A DNA stretch of 6,577 nt from CAZLLV01 sp964560325 (GTDB lineage Bacteria; Acidobacteriota; Thermoanaerobaculia; Multivoradales; DATKCC01): positions 1 through 6,577 of the forward strand of contig CAZLLV010000474.1 in assembly GCA_964560325.1 (NCBI GenBank). The letters run 5' to 3'. The translations under genes and the position numbers were made by a program. The notes under the pieces were generated by a model. The model saw nothing but the letters and a program-made list of their open reading frames with translations. It was not told the origin of the DNA and searched no databases. This document shows, piece by piece, positions 1 to 5,300 of this stretch; positions within the stretch are counted from its first letter, which is position 1, and every line of letters starts with the position of its first letter.

Positions 1-40
1 CCGGGAGCCGCGTAATGCGACAGCCCGAGAGTCCACCCGT

Positions 41-73
41 AAGCCGTGTGCGGGAAATCCGCACGCACGGTTT
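41..73 (+). ncRNA. Group II intron domain V (catalytic hairpin)
   Basis: The lower helix pairs 41-49 with 65-73 (nine pairs including G43-T71 and T49-G65 wobbles). A two-base bulge, A63-C64, separates it from the upper stem 50-53/59-62, which is capped by a loop containing GAAA. The catalytic triad AGC is at 42-44. Length is 33 bases against the usual 34. Triad, bulge position and GAAA loop match the family consensus so closely that chance is very unlikely. This is the metal-binding active site of the ribozyme. Confidence 0.9.
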
Positions 74-77
74 GAAC

Positions 78-133
78 GGGGGTCTTGACACACGAAACGG
101 CGGGCGACCGCCGACGAAAGTGTAAGGATCTAC
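78..133 (+). ncRNA. Group II intron domain VI with candidate branch-point A
   Basis: The basal stem pairs about 80-86 with 125-131, and 88-91 (ACAC) pairs with 120-123 (GTGT). The tip is a perfect six-pair hairpin, CGGCGG (98-103) with CCGCCG (108-113), closed by a GCGA (GNRA) tetraloop. An adenosine at 124 or 125 can bulge from the basal stem, 9 or 8 bases before C133; the family's branch A usually sits 7-8 bases from the 3' splice site. The exact bulged base and the splice site are uncertain by about one base. Confidence 0.75.
124..128 (+). promoter_or_regulatory. Shine-Dalgarno of the ATP-grasp gene, inside intron domain VI
   Basis: AAGGA lies seven bases before the ATG at 136, a good distance for ribosome binding. 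It decides the start at 136 over an in-frame TTG at 85, which falls within the intron. The same bases include the candidate branch adenosine, so splicing would remove this site from the mRNA. Confidence 0.7.
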
Positions 134-135
134 CA

Positions 136-1260
136 ATGCCCCGGCCGCTCGACGTCGCCGTCGTCCTCGGAGACCCACGGCTCGAGGACTCTGCCAAGAT
201 CCGTGGAGTCTTCGCGGCCGAGGATTACGACGCCTTCGACCGGATGAAGCGCGCGCTCGGCGAGGTGGCGGCGGCGTACGGGCCGCCCGGCGTCGCCTTC
301 CGCTACCTCGACCGCCACGACCGACTCCTCGACGACCTTCGAGCCGACCCTCCCGAGCTCGCCCTCAACTTCTGCGACACCGGTTTCACCAACCGGGCGG
401 AGCTCGAGCTCCACGTCCCGGCGCTTCTCGACATGCTCGGCATCCCGTACAGCGGAGCCGGTCCCGGATGCCTCGCGCTCTGCTACGACAAGGCGGCGGT
501 GAGGGCGATCGCGCAGGGGCTGGGCGTGGCGGTGCCGGAGGAGCGCTTCGTCGCGCCGGAAGAGGGTCCGGAGGCGGCGATCGAGGGCTGGGGGCCGGAG
601 CGCTTCCCGGTGCTCGTGAAGCCGAACCGGGGCGACGGCAGCGTCGGGATCACGCGCCGCGCCGTGGCCCGTGACGCCGAGGAAGCGGTCGAGTGCGTCC
701 GGCGGCTGCGTCGCGGCGAGTGCGGGGTCGGGCGTCCGGCGGTGCGCGAGGCCGGGAACCGCGACGAGATCCTGATCCAGGAGTACCTGGAGGGGCGCGA
801 GTACGGCATCGGCCTCGTGGGGAACCCGGACGCCTTCACCGTGCTGCCGCCGATGGAGGTCGATTTCTCCGACCTTCCGGAGGGCCTGCCGCCGATCCTC
901 TCCTACGAGTCGAAGTCCGACCCCGAGTCGCCGTACTACACCCGGATCGGCTACCGCCGCGCCGAGATCGACCCGCGCTACCTCGACCGCATGATCGCGT
1001 GGTCGAAGCTCCTCTTCGAGCGGCTCGGCTGCCGCGACTACGCCCGCTTCGACTTCCGCTGCGGTGCCGACGGGCGTCCCCGCCTGCTGGAGGTCAACCC
1101 GAACCCGGCCTGGTGCTGGGACGGCAAGATGGCCTTCATGCTCGGCTTCGGCGGCGGCACCTACCCCGACCTCCTCCGGTCGATCCTCGACGCGGCGAGC
1201 CGGCGGCGGCTCGCCCCCGCCGGCTCCGGGGTCTACTCCGGCCGCTCGAGCAGCTCGTAG
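136..1260 (+). CDS. ATP-grasp ligase related to D-alanine-D-alanine ligase
   Basis: A 374-residue cytoplasmic enzyme of the Ddl-like ATP-grasp group, which joins a carboxylate to an amine (or other nucleophile) through an acyl-phosphate. Seen in order: an N-terminal alpha/beta lobe (about 1-110) with NFCDTGF at 78-84 and the LGIPYSGAG segment ending near 110; YDK at 117-119; the ATP-binding strand PVLVKPNRGDGSVGIT at 158-173, close to the Ddl VKP..GSSVGI pattern; ILIQEYLEGREYGIG near 212-226; DYARFDFR at 301-308; and the Mg-binding end LLEVNPNP at 317-324. Length is near that of Ddl (about 300-370). The usual Ddl ending EVN..PG(M/L)T is replaced by EVNPNPAWCWDGKM, so the substrate may not be D-alanine. 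The ATG at 136 is preferred because AAGGA precedes it and the longer in-frame start lies in the intron. The 3' end overlaps the opposing gene by 28 bases. Specificity is unknown; a true peptidoglycan Ddl role is less likely than a related ligase. Confidence 0.85.
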   Translation: MPRPLDVAVVLGDPRLEDSAKIRGVFAAEDYDAFDRMKRALGEVAAAYGPPGVAFRYLDRHDRLLDDLRADPPELALNFCDTGFTNRAELELHVPALLDMLGIPYSGAGPGCLALCYDKAAVRAIAQGLGVAVPEERFVAPEEGPEAAIEGWGPERFPVLVKPNRGDGSVGITRRAVARDAEEAVECVRRLRRGECGVGRPAVREAGNRDEILIQEYLEGREYGIGLVGNPDAFTVLPPMEVDFSDLPEGLPPILSYESKSDPESPYYTRIGYRRAEIDPRYLDRMIAWSKLLFERLGCRDYARFDFRCGADGRPRLLEVNPNPAWCWDGKMAFMLGFGGGTYPDLLRSILDAASRRRLAPAGSGVYSGRSSSS

Positions 1261-1724
1261 GCGATCCGGCCCGCCCGCACCAGCGTCTCGTCGCCGGTCG
1301 CGGCGAGGAAGTGCGCGAAGGGGAGCGGCCGGAGCTGGAGGTCGGTCAAGGCCGTGAGGATGCGCGGGAGGTCGTCGCTCCACCCGTGCAGGGTGCCGAC
1401 GACGCGGCCGTTCTCCAGCAGGTGGATGCGGCCCTCCGGATCCTCCTCGATCCGGTAGCGGGGGAGGCGGTCCGAGAGTGCCAGGGCCGCGGCGACCCGG
1501 TGGGCGAGGTCCTCGCGGTCGACGACCACGCGCGGACGGCTCTCGCCGCGCGCCCAGCAGGCCCACCGGGGCGTGTTCGGCGGCGCCCCGTGCAGCCGGA
1601 CCACGCGCCACGGGCCCTCGCTCGAGGCCTCGGGGTGCGGGGGCTGGTCCCGCAGGGCGTGGCTGTCCAGGAAGCCGGAATCGAAGGCGTTCGGTTGGCT
1701 GAGCTTCTCGTGACGGTCTGACAA
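1233..1724 (-). CDS. Conserved-looking protein of unknown function, 163 residues
   Basis: I do not recognise this protein. It starts at TTG (1722-1724), chosen because AGGAGG at 1730-1735 sits five bases upstream and no in-frame ATG follows nearby. The first 35 residues are polar and probably flexible. The rest looks like a compact alpha/beta domain: a strand WRVVRLHG, a WACWARGE segment (about 54-61), VVVDREDLAHRVAAALAL as strand-helix (about 66-83), ENGRVVGTLHGWSDDLPRIL (about 103-122), and a C-terminal helix rich in Leu and Ala. There is no signal peptide, membrane segment or catalytic motif that I can name. Two Cys or His clusters that would suggest zinc binding are absent. It has its own promoter candidate and faces the ATP-grasp gene tail to tail. 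Coding is supported by the strong ribosome site, the promoter and a balanced residue composition unlike the Arg/Ala/Pro-rich shadow frames of this GC-rich DNA. Confidence 0.7.
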   Translation of the reverse strand: MSDRHEKLSQPNAFDSGFLDSHALRDQPPHPEASSEGPWRVVRLHGAPPNTPRWACWARGESRPRVVVDREDLAHRVAAALALSDRLPRYRIEEDPEGRIHLLENGRVVGTLHGWSDDLPRILTALTDLQLRPLPFAHFLAATGDETLVRAGRIAYELLERPE

Positions 1725-1729
1725 GGTCT

Positions 1730-1735
1730 CCTCCT
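1730..1735 (-). promoter_or_regulatory. Strong Shine-Dalgarno deciding a TTG start
   Basis: On the - strand this reads AGGAGG, five bases ahead of the TTG at 1722-1724. It supports translation of the 163-residue protein from a rare start codon. Confidence 0.7.
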
Positions 1736-1760
1736 CGCTCGTTCGGGTGATGCTCGCCGG

Positions 1761-1786
1761 TTACGTCATTACGCTGAAGTTACGCT
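1761..1786. repeat. TTACG direct repeats around the -10 region, operator candidate
   Basis: TTACGCT occurs at 1769-1775 and 1780-1786, eleven bases apart start to start, about one helical turn. A third, shorter copy (TTACG) is at 1761-1765. The repeats cover the candidate -10 and start point of the opposing-strand promoter, where a DNA-binding protein would block or aid polymerase. No regulator can be named. Confidence 0.35.
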
Positions 1787-1805
1787 ATTCGGGAGACGCT
1801 GTCAA
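1777..1805 (-). promoter_or_regulatory. Candidate sigma-70-type promoter for the 163-residue gene
   Basis: On the - strand an exact TTGACA (1800-1805) is followed after 17 bases by TAACTT (1777-1782), a 3-of-6 match to TATAAT that keeps the key first T, second A and last T. Transcription would begin near 1770, giving a leader of about 45 bases before the TTG start. This A/T-richer patch stands out against the surrounding GC-rich DNA. The -10 is weak, so a regulator may be needed. Confidence 0.45.
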
Positions 1806-1806
1806 C

Positions 1807-1847
1807 CCCGCTCCGCTGCCTCGAGTCCCCAGCGAGCGCGGAGCGGG
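1807..1847 (-). terminator. GC-rich hairpin after the aspartyl protease gene
   Basis: CCCGCTCCGC at 1807-1816 pairs perfectly with GCGGAGCGGG at 1838-1847. The 21-base interval can extend the stem with CTCG (1820-1823) and CGAG (1833-1836). It begins eight bases past the TAA of the protease gene (- strand), where a terminator is expected. No T-run follows on the - strand, so it is either a weak intrinsic terminator or an mRNA-protecting stem. An alternative pairing (1804-1810 with 1850-1856) is also possible. Confidence 0.5.
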
Positions 1848-1854
1848 TTCGGGG

Positions 1855-3174
1855 TTAGATCACCCGGCGCAGTGAGAACCGAACGCGCCGCCGCTCGCCG
1901 TTCCGGTCGAACGTCAGCTCCACCTCGCGCCCTGCCGGTCCCCGGAGCAGCCGCCGCACCCGTTCGAGGGGCAGCTCGCCGAGCGGCTCGCCGTCGACCG
2001 CGATCAACCGGTCTCCGACCTCCACGCCGGCGAGCGCTGCCGGCGAGCCGGCGATCACGTCGATCACGCGAGCCTCCGAGCGGTCCTCGACACCGGCCAC
2101 CAGGAAGATCCCGCTCTTGTCGTAGTCGAGATCGTCGGTGTCGTAGTCGCGCGGCCAGAAGACCATCCGTTCACGGCCGTAATCGAAGGCGACCCGGTAA
2201 CGCTGGAGGATCGCCGCGCCGATGATCCCGGCGGCGAAGTCGGTCGCCACCAGGCCGGCGCGGGCTCGTGACAGGGTCGCTGGGAAGTCCTCGACCGTGA
2301 CCTCGCCGAAGCGCACGCTCCGCATCCGGCCGACGTGGCCGGTGGCTCGTCCACCGATGCCGCCGCCGGTGGTGGTGAAGACGGTGGGCTCCGAGCGGGC
2401 CAGCAGGTCGTGCTGGTCGACGAACGGTGTGGTGAGGAGCATCTGCCGCCGCATCCCGGTGTCGACCAGGAACCAGCCGGTGATCGGGTCGCCGCGCAGC
2501 GGCTGCAGGGTCGCCTCGACGAACGGGTGACCCTGGTCGATCGTGAGCGGCACGATCAGCGCGTCGTCGCCGGGCTCGAAGTCTTCCGGCGCGACGAGGT
2601 GGAGCAGGCGGTGCTCGTAGTCGATCTCGACCACGAACCGGGTCATCAGGTTGTGGCAGCCGAGAAGACCTTGGAGGGGGCGGCCCTCGAACGGCCCCAC
2701 GACCGCGTCGAGCGGGCCCACAGCCGTCTGCTGCCGTACGAGCCGGACGCCCGGGAGCTCGGCGTCGACCGTTCCCTCGACCTCGGTGATCGGGAAGGTC
2801 CCCTCGCCTGCGCCGACGGTCTCGCCCGACGCTCCCAGAGTGAGCCCGAGCGCCTCCGCGGTCGCGCTGTCGAGCACCATGCCGGGCGAGCCGGTGTCGA
2901 GCATGAGCCAAAACGGTCCCTTCCCGTTCAGCCGCGCCTGGACGTAGATCTTGTCGCTGTTGATCTCGAAAGGGATGCCGCGCGCGTCGCGCCCGTTCTC
3001 GAAGACGACGCCGCCCTGGGTGGCGTAGAGCTGAGCCTCGGCGGCCGGGATCGCATCGGGCGGGGTCTCCGCCGCGGCCGTCTCGGCGGCCATGGGCTCG
3101 GCCGCCTCCTGGGCCGGGGGCGGCACGAGGAGAGCGGCGAAGAGCAGCGCGGGGAGCAGGGGCTGGGGCGTCAC
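1855..3174 (-). CDS. Exported bilobed aspartyl protease (retropepsin-like) with C-terminal PDZ domain
   Basis: A 439-residue protein expected in the periplasm or outside the cytoplasmic membrane. The first 20 or so residues have a hydrophobic stretch (LLPALLFAALLV) ending in PAQ, typical of a signal peptide, although no Lys or Arg precedes it. An Ala/Glu/Pro-rich linker follows to about residue 50. Lobe 1 carries the catalytic DTGS at 93-96 and a GLLG turn at 169-172. Lobe 2 repeats the plan with DTG at 238-240 and GIIG at 316-319. A PDZ domain covers about 354-435 (SGIFLVAGV, then SPAALAGVEVGDRLIAVDG). Clan AA proteases need two aspartates; most bacterial retropepsin-like ones carry one per chain and dimerise, so two DTGs suggest a self-sufficient active site. 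The GTG at 3172-3174 is the start because GGAGG (3180-3184) lies five bases upstream and the signal peptide begins there; a longer frame would run into the preceding gene. It lies 38 bases after the hydrolase gene and is probably co-transcribed. Substrate is unknown. Confidence 0.85.
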   Translation of the reverse strand: MTPQPLLPALLFAALLVPPPAQEAAEPMAAETAAAETPPDAIPAAEAQLYATQGGVVFENGRDARGIPFEINSDKIYVQARLNGKGPFWLMLDTGSPGMVLDSATAEALGLTLGASGETVGAGEGTFPITEVEGTVDAELPGVRLVRQQTAVGPLDAVVGPFEGRPLQGLLGCHNLMTRFVVEIDYEHRLLHLVAPEDFEPGDDALIVPLTIDQGHPFVEATLQPLRGDPITGWFLVDTGMRRQMLLTTPFVDQHDLLARSEPTVFTTTGGGIGGRATGHVGRMRSVRFGEVTVEDFPATLSRARAGLVATDFAAGIIGAAILQRYRVAFDYGRERMVFWPRDYDTDDLDYDKSGIFLVAGVEDRSEARVIDVIAGSPAALAGVEVGDRLIAVDGEPLGELPLERVRRLLRGPAGREVELTFDRNGERRRVRFSLRRVI

Positions 3175-3179
3175 GCGAA

Positions 3180-3184
3180 CCTCC
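3180..3184 (-). promoter_or_regulatory. Shine-Dalgarno fixing the GTG start of the aspartyl protease
   Basis: GGAGG on the - strand, five bases before GTG at 3172-3174. It places the start directly before the signal peptide and after the stop of the upstream hydrolase gene. Confidence 0.75.
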
Positions 3185-3212
3185 GATCGTCGGGTGTTCC
3201 GCCAGCCTACCT

Positions 3213-5300
3213 CTAGACCCCCTCCGCCACGGTGAGGGCCTCCGGCACCGGCTCGTCCCACGAACGCTCGACGAACAGATCGTCCCCGTCCCATGCGCGC
3301 AGCTCCGCCCGGACCCTGAGCCCGCTACGGCCGAAGCTCACCTCGACCCGCGACTCGACCCGCACCCGCCACTCGCCGCGCCGCAGCTCGGTTTGCTGAC
3401 GGACCTCCGCCCGGGCGCTGGTCGGATCGTGCTCCCGGATCGTGTAGCGGCGCGAGACCTGCGTGCCCAGCTCGAGGTCGATGTCGTCGACCCGCGCGAG
3501 GGACGCCCCCTCGAACTCCCCGCCGTCCCCTTCGACGACGTGCACCACCTCGTCGGTGGCGAGGTCGCGCTCGATCGTCCGCCGGAAGCGCGCGGGCCGG
3601 AGCCGGGTGTGCGACAGCGACGGTCCCTGCTCGGGCGGCTCGAACGGGCGGAGCGTCGCGTCCTCCGGACGGGGCGGGCGCACCGGGAGCACCAGGCGCG
3701 AGCCGGCCGGGAAGAGCGCGAGCGTGACCTGGGTCGGGGTGGGCCAGGCGATCGGCCAGTAGCTCGTCGACACCGCCAGCCGGATCGCGTGCCCCGCCGG
3801 GAAGGCGTGGGCGACGTCGTTCAGCTTCACGCGGACCCGGTACCGCGTGCCGGGCGCGAGCGGCTCCGGGCGCTCGTGGCCGTCGCGGTGGCCGAGGTCG
3901 AGGAGACCGTAGGTGACGCGCGTGGAGGCTCCGCTCGGCGCCACGTCGCACAGGCGGACCGCGATCATCGCCCGCGGCGCGTCGGCGGCGAGCTCCAGCA
4001 CCGCCTCGGGCGCGCCCAGGATCTCGACCCGCTCGGTGAGCGGTGCCGAGTCGAAGCACAGCGAGTGGCCGTCGTCGATCCTCTGGCCGAGCGGCATCTC
4101 CCCCTCGGAGCCGAAGGCGCACCAGTCGCCGCCGGCCTGCCCCGTGGTCTGAGGGGAGGAGAGGAGGAGCTCGTCCCGCGCCGAGGCGTGGGGCGTCGAG
4201 CGCTCCAGGCGGCCGGGCGCGAGCGCCAGCGTGCGCTCTTCGATGCGCGGCGACGGCCAGACCGCCTCGGCGACCCAGCGGCCGGGCCGTTCGGCGTAGG
4301 TGCCCCGCGGCGGCACGCTCTCCTGCATCCAGACGCGGTACGCCGGCTCGTTCTCGATTCCGGTCTCGATCCCCTTCAGCCACCGGTCCCACCAGCGCAG
4401 CGCCTCCTGGAGAAAGCCGATCGACGGTCCCGGCACCGCGTCGTGGGGGAAGGCGTGCGACCAGGGGCCGACCAGGCCCTTGGCGATCCCCGGCAGGCCG
4501 GCGAGGAGGCGCGGGATGGCGTTCGAGTAGCCGTCCGCCCAGCCGCCGACGGCGTACACCGGCACCTCGATCGCCGCGTAGTCCTCGCACACCGAGCCGT
4601 GCTTCCAGTAGTCGTCGCGCCACGGGTGGCGCATCCAGACGGCGGGGAAGAGCGGCGTCGCCTCCAGCCGTTCCCGCCACATCGCGCGCCACCGGTCGCC
4701 GACGATCTCCGGATCGGGCGGATAGGCGTTGAAGGTCAGGAGCACCGAGCCCCAGGTGAGGTTCTCGTTCAGCAGGCAGCCGCCCATGTAGTGGGCGTCG
4801 TCGGTGTAGCGGTCGTCGGTCGAGCAGAGGGTGAGGATGGCGGCGAGCGCCGGCGGCCGGCGCGCCGCGACCTGGAGGGAGTTGAAGCCGCCCCACGAGA
4901 TCCCCATCATGCCGACCCGCCCGGTCGACCAGGGCTGAGCGGCGATCCAGGCGATCACCTCCTCGGCGTCGGCGAGCTCGCGCTCGGTGTACTCGTCCGT
5001 GAGCAGGCCGTCGGAGTCGCCCGAGCCGCGCAGGTCGACCCGCACCGAGGCGTAGCCGTGGCCGGCGAAGTAGCGGTGCATCGGCTCGTCGCGGGCGCGG
5101 GTGAAGTCGCGCTTGCGGTACGGCAGGTACTCGAGGATCGCCGGCACCGGCTCGCTCTCGGCGTCGTCCGGCAGCCAGATCCGGGCGGCGAGCCGGCAGC
5201 CGTCCGAGAGCGGGATCCACGCGTTCTCGATCTCGCGCACCCGCCGCGGGAACGTGTCGACGATCCGCAAGGCCGGGCGGTCCGTGGTCGGCTCAGGCAT
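3213..5300 (-). CDS. CocE/NonD-family hydrolase (peptidase S15-like)
   Basis: A 695-residue alpha/beta-hydrolase of the family that contains cocaine esterase, glutaryl-acylase-like enzymes and X-Pro dipeptidyl-peptidases; it would hydrolyse an ester or amide. Seen: an N-terminal strand with IPLSDGCRLAARIWLP (about 29-44); EYLPYRKRD at 58-66, whose Tyr58 or Tyr61 could line the oxyanion hole; the RGSGDSDG loop at 91-98; the nucleophile elbow GISWGG with Ser135; the acid Asp256 in VGGWADGYSN; and His282 in GPWSHAF. The order and spacing match CocE (Ser117, Asp259, His287). A jelly-roll C-terminal domain like PepX_C covers about 330-560. About 130 further residues (565-695) extend beyond the length of CocE (574). 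No signal peptide is visible, so it should be cytoplasmic. The ATG at 5298-5300 overlaps the preceding gene by eight bases and has no Shine-Dalgarno, which suggests translational coupling. The natural substrate is unknown; the family name alone does not prove peptidase activity. Confidence 0.9.
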   Translation of the reverse strand: MPEPTTDRPALRIVDTFPRRVREIENAWIPLSDGCRLAARIWLPDDAESEPVPAILEYLPYRKRDFTRARDEPMHRYFAGHGYASVRVDLRGSGDSDGLLTDEYTERELADAEEVIAWIAAQPWSTGRVGMMGISWGGFNSLQVAARRPPALAAILTLCSTDDRYTDDAHYMGGCLLNENLTWGSVLLTFNAYPPDPEIVGDRWRAMWRERLEATPLFPAVWMRHPWRDDYWKHGSVCEDYAAIEVPVYAVGGWADGYSNAIPRLLAGLPGIAKGLVGPWSHAFPHDAVPGPSIGFLQEALRWWDRWLKGIETGIENEPAYRVWMQESVPPRGTYAERPGRWVAEAVWPSPRIEERTLALAPGRLERSTPHASARDELLLSSPQTTGQAGGDWCAFGSEGEMPLGQRIDDGHSLCFDSAPLTERVEILGAPEAVLELAADAPRAMIAVRLCDVAPSGASTRVTYGLLDLGHRDGHERPEPLAPGTRYRVRVKLNDVAHAFPAGHAIRLAVSTSYWPIAWPTPTQVTLALFPAGSRLVLPVRPPRPEDATLRPFEPPEQGPSLSHTRLRPARFRRTIERDLATDEVVHVVEGDGGEFEGASLARVDDIDLELGTQVSRRYTIREHDPTSARAEVRQQTELRRGEWRVRVESRVEVSFGRSGLRVRAELRAWDGDDLFVERSWDEPVPEALTVAEGV

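Larger units (their letters stand above)
1..133 (+). mobile_element. 3' end of a group II intron (partial, 5' part outside window)
   Basis: A self-splicing retroelement remnant or intact intron tail. What is seen is a complete domain V hairpin followed by a domain VI hairpin with a candidate branch adenosine and an intron terminus of the AY type (A132-C133). Bases 1-40 would be the end of domain IV; a TAA at 13-15 could close an intron-encoded protein, but too little is present to say. The 5' end, domains I to IV and any reverse transcriptase/maturase gene must lie to the left of the window. The intron has the same orientation as the ATP-grasp gene that follows, whose ATG begins at 136. The class cannot be assigned from this fragment. 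Whether the element is full length and active is unknown. Confidence 0.85.

Noticed and set aside
85..135. Longer ATP-grasp product starting at TTG 85
   Set aside because: The 17 extra residues are encoded by intron domain VI, are highly charged and do not fit a Ddl N-terminus, whereas ATG 136 has a Shine-Dalgarno.
130..1611. 493-codon open frame on the - strand opposite the ATP-grasp gene
   Set aside because: The product is rich in Arg, Pro and Ala with no domain, and the + strand frame has clear ATP-grasp motifs. It is a GC-driven shadow.
1800..1860. Possible small RNA or riboswitch in the gap
   Set aside because: Only one simple GC hairpin is seen, and it is better explained as the transcript end of the protease gene.
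3175..3294. Extended N-terminus of the aspartyl protease from 3294
   Set aside because: It would overlap the end of the hydrolase gene, adds a Gly/Arg-rich stretch before the signal peptide, and ignores the GGAGG placed for GTG 3174.
3325..5220. 631-codon frame on the - strand in another phase of the hydrolase gene
   Set aside because: Arg/Ala/Pro-rich translation without domains, lying wholly within the real hydrolase gene.
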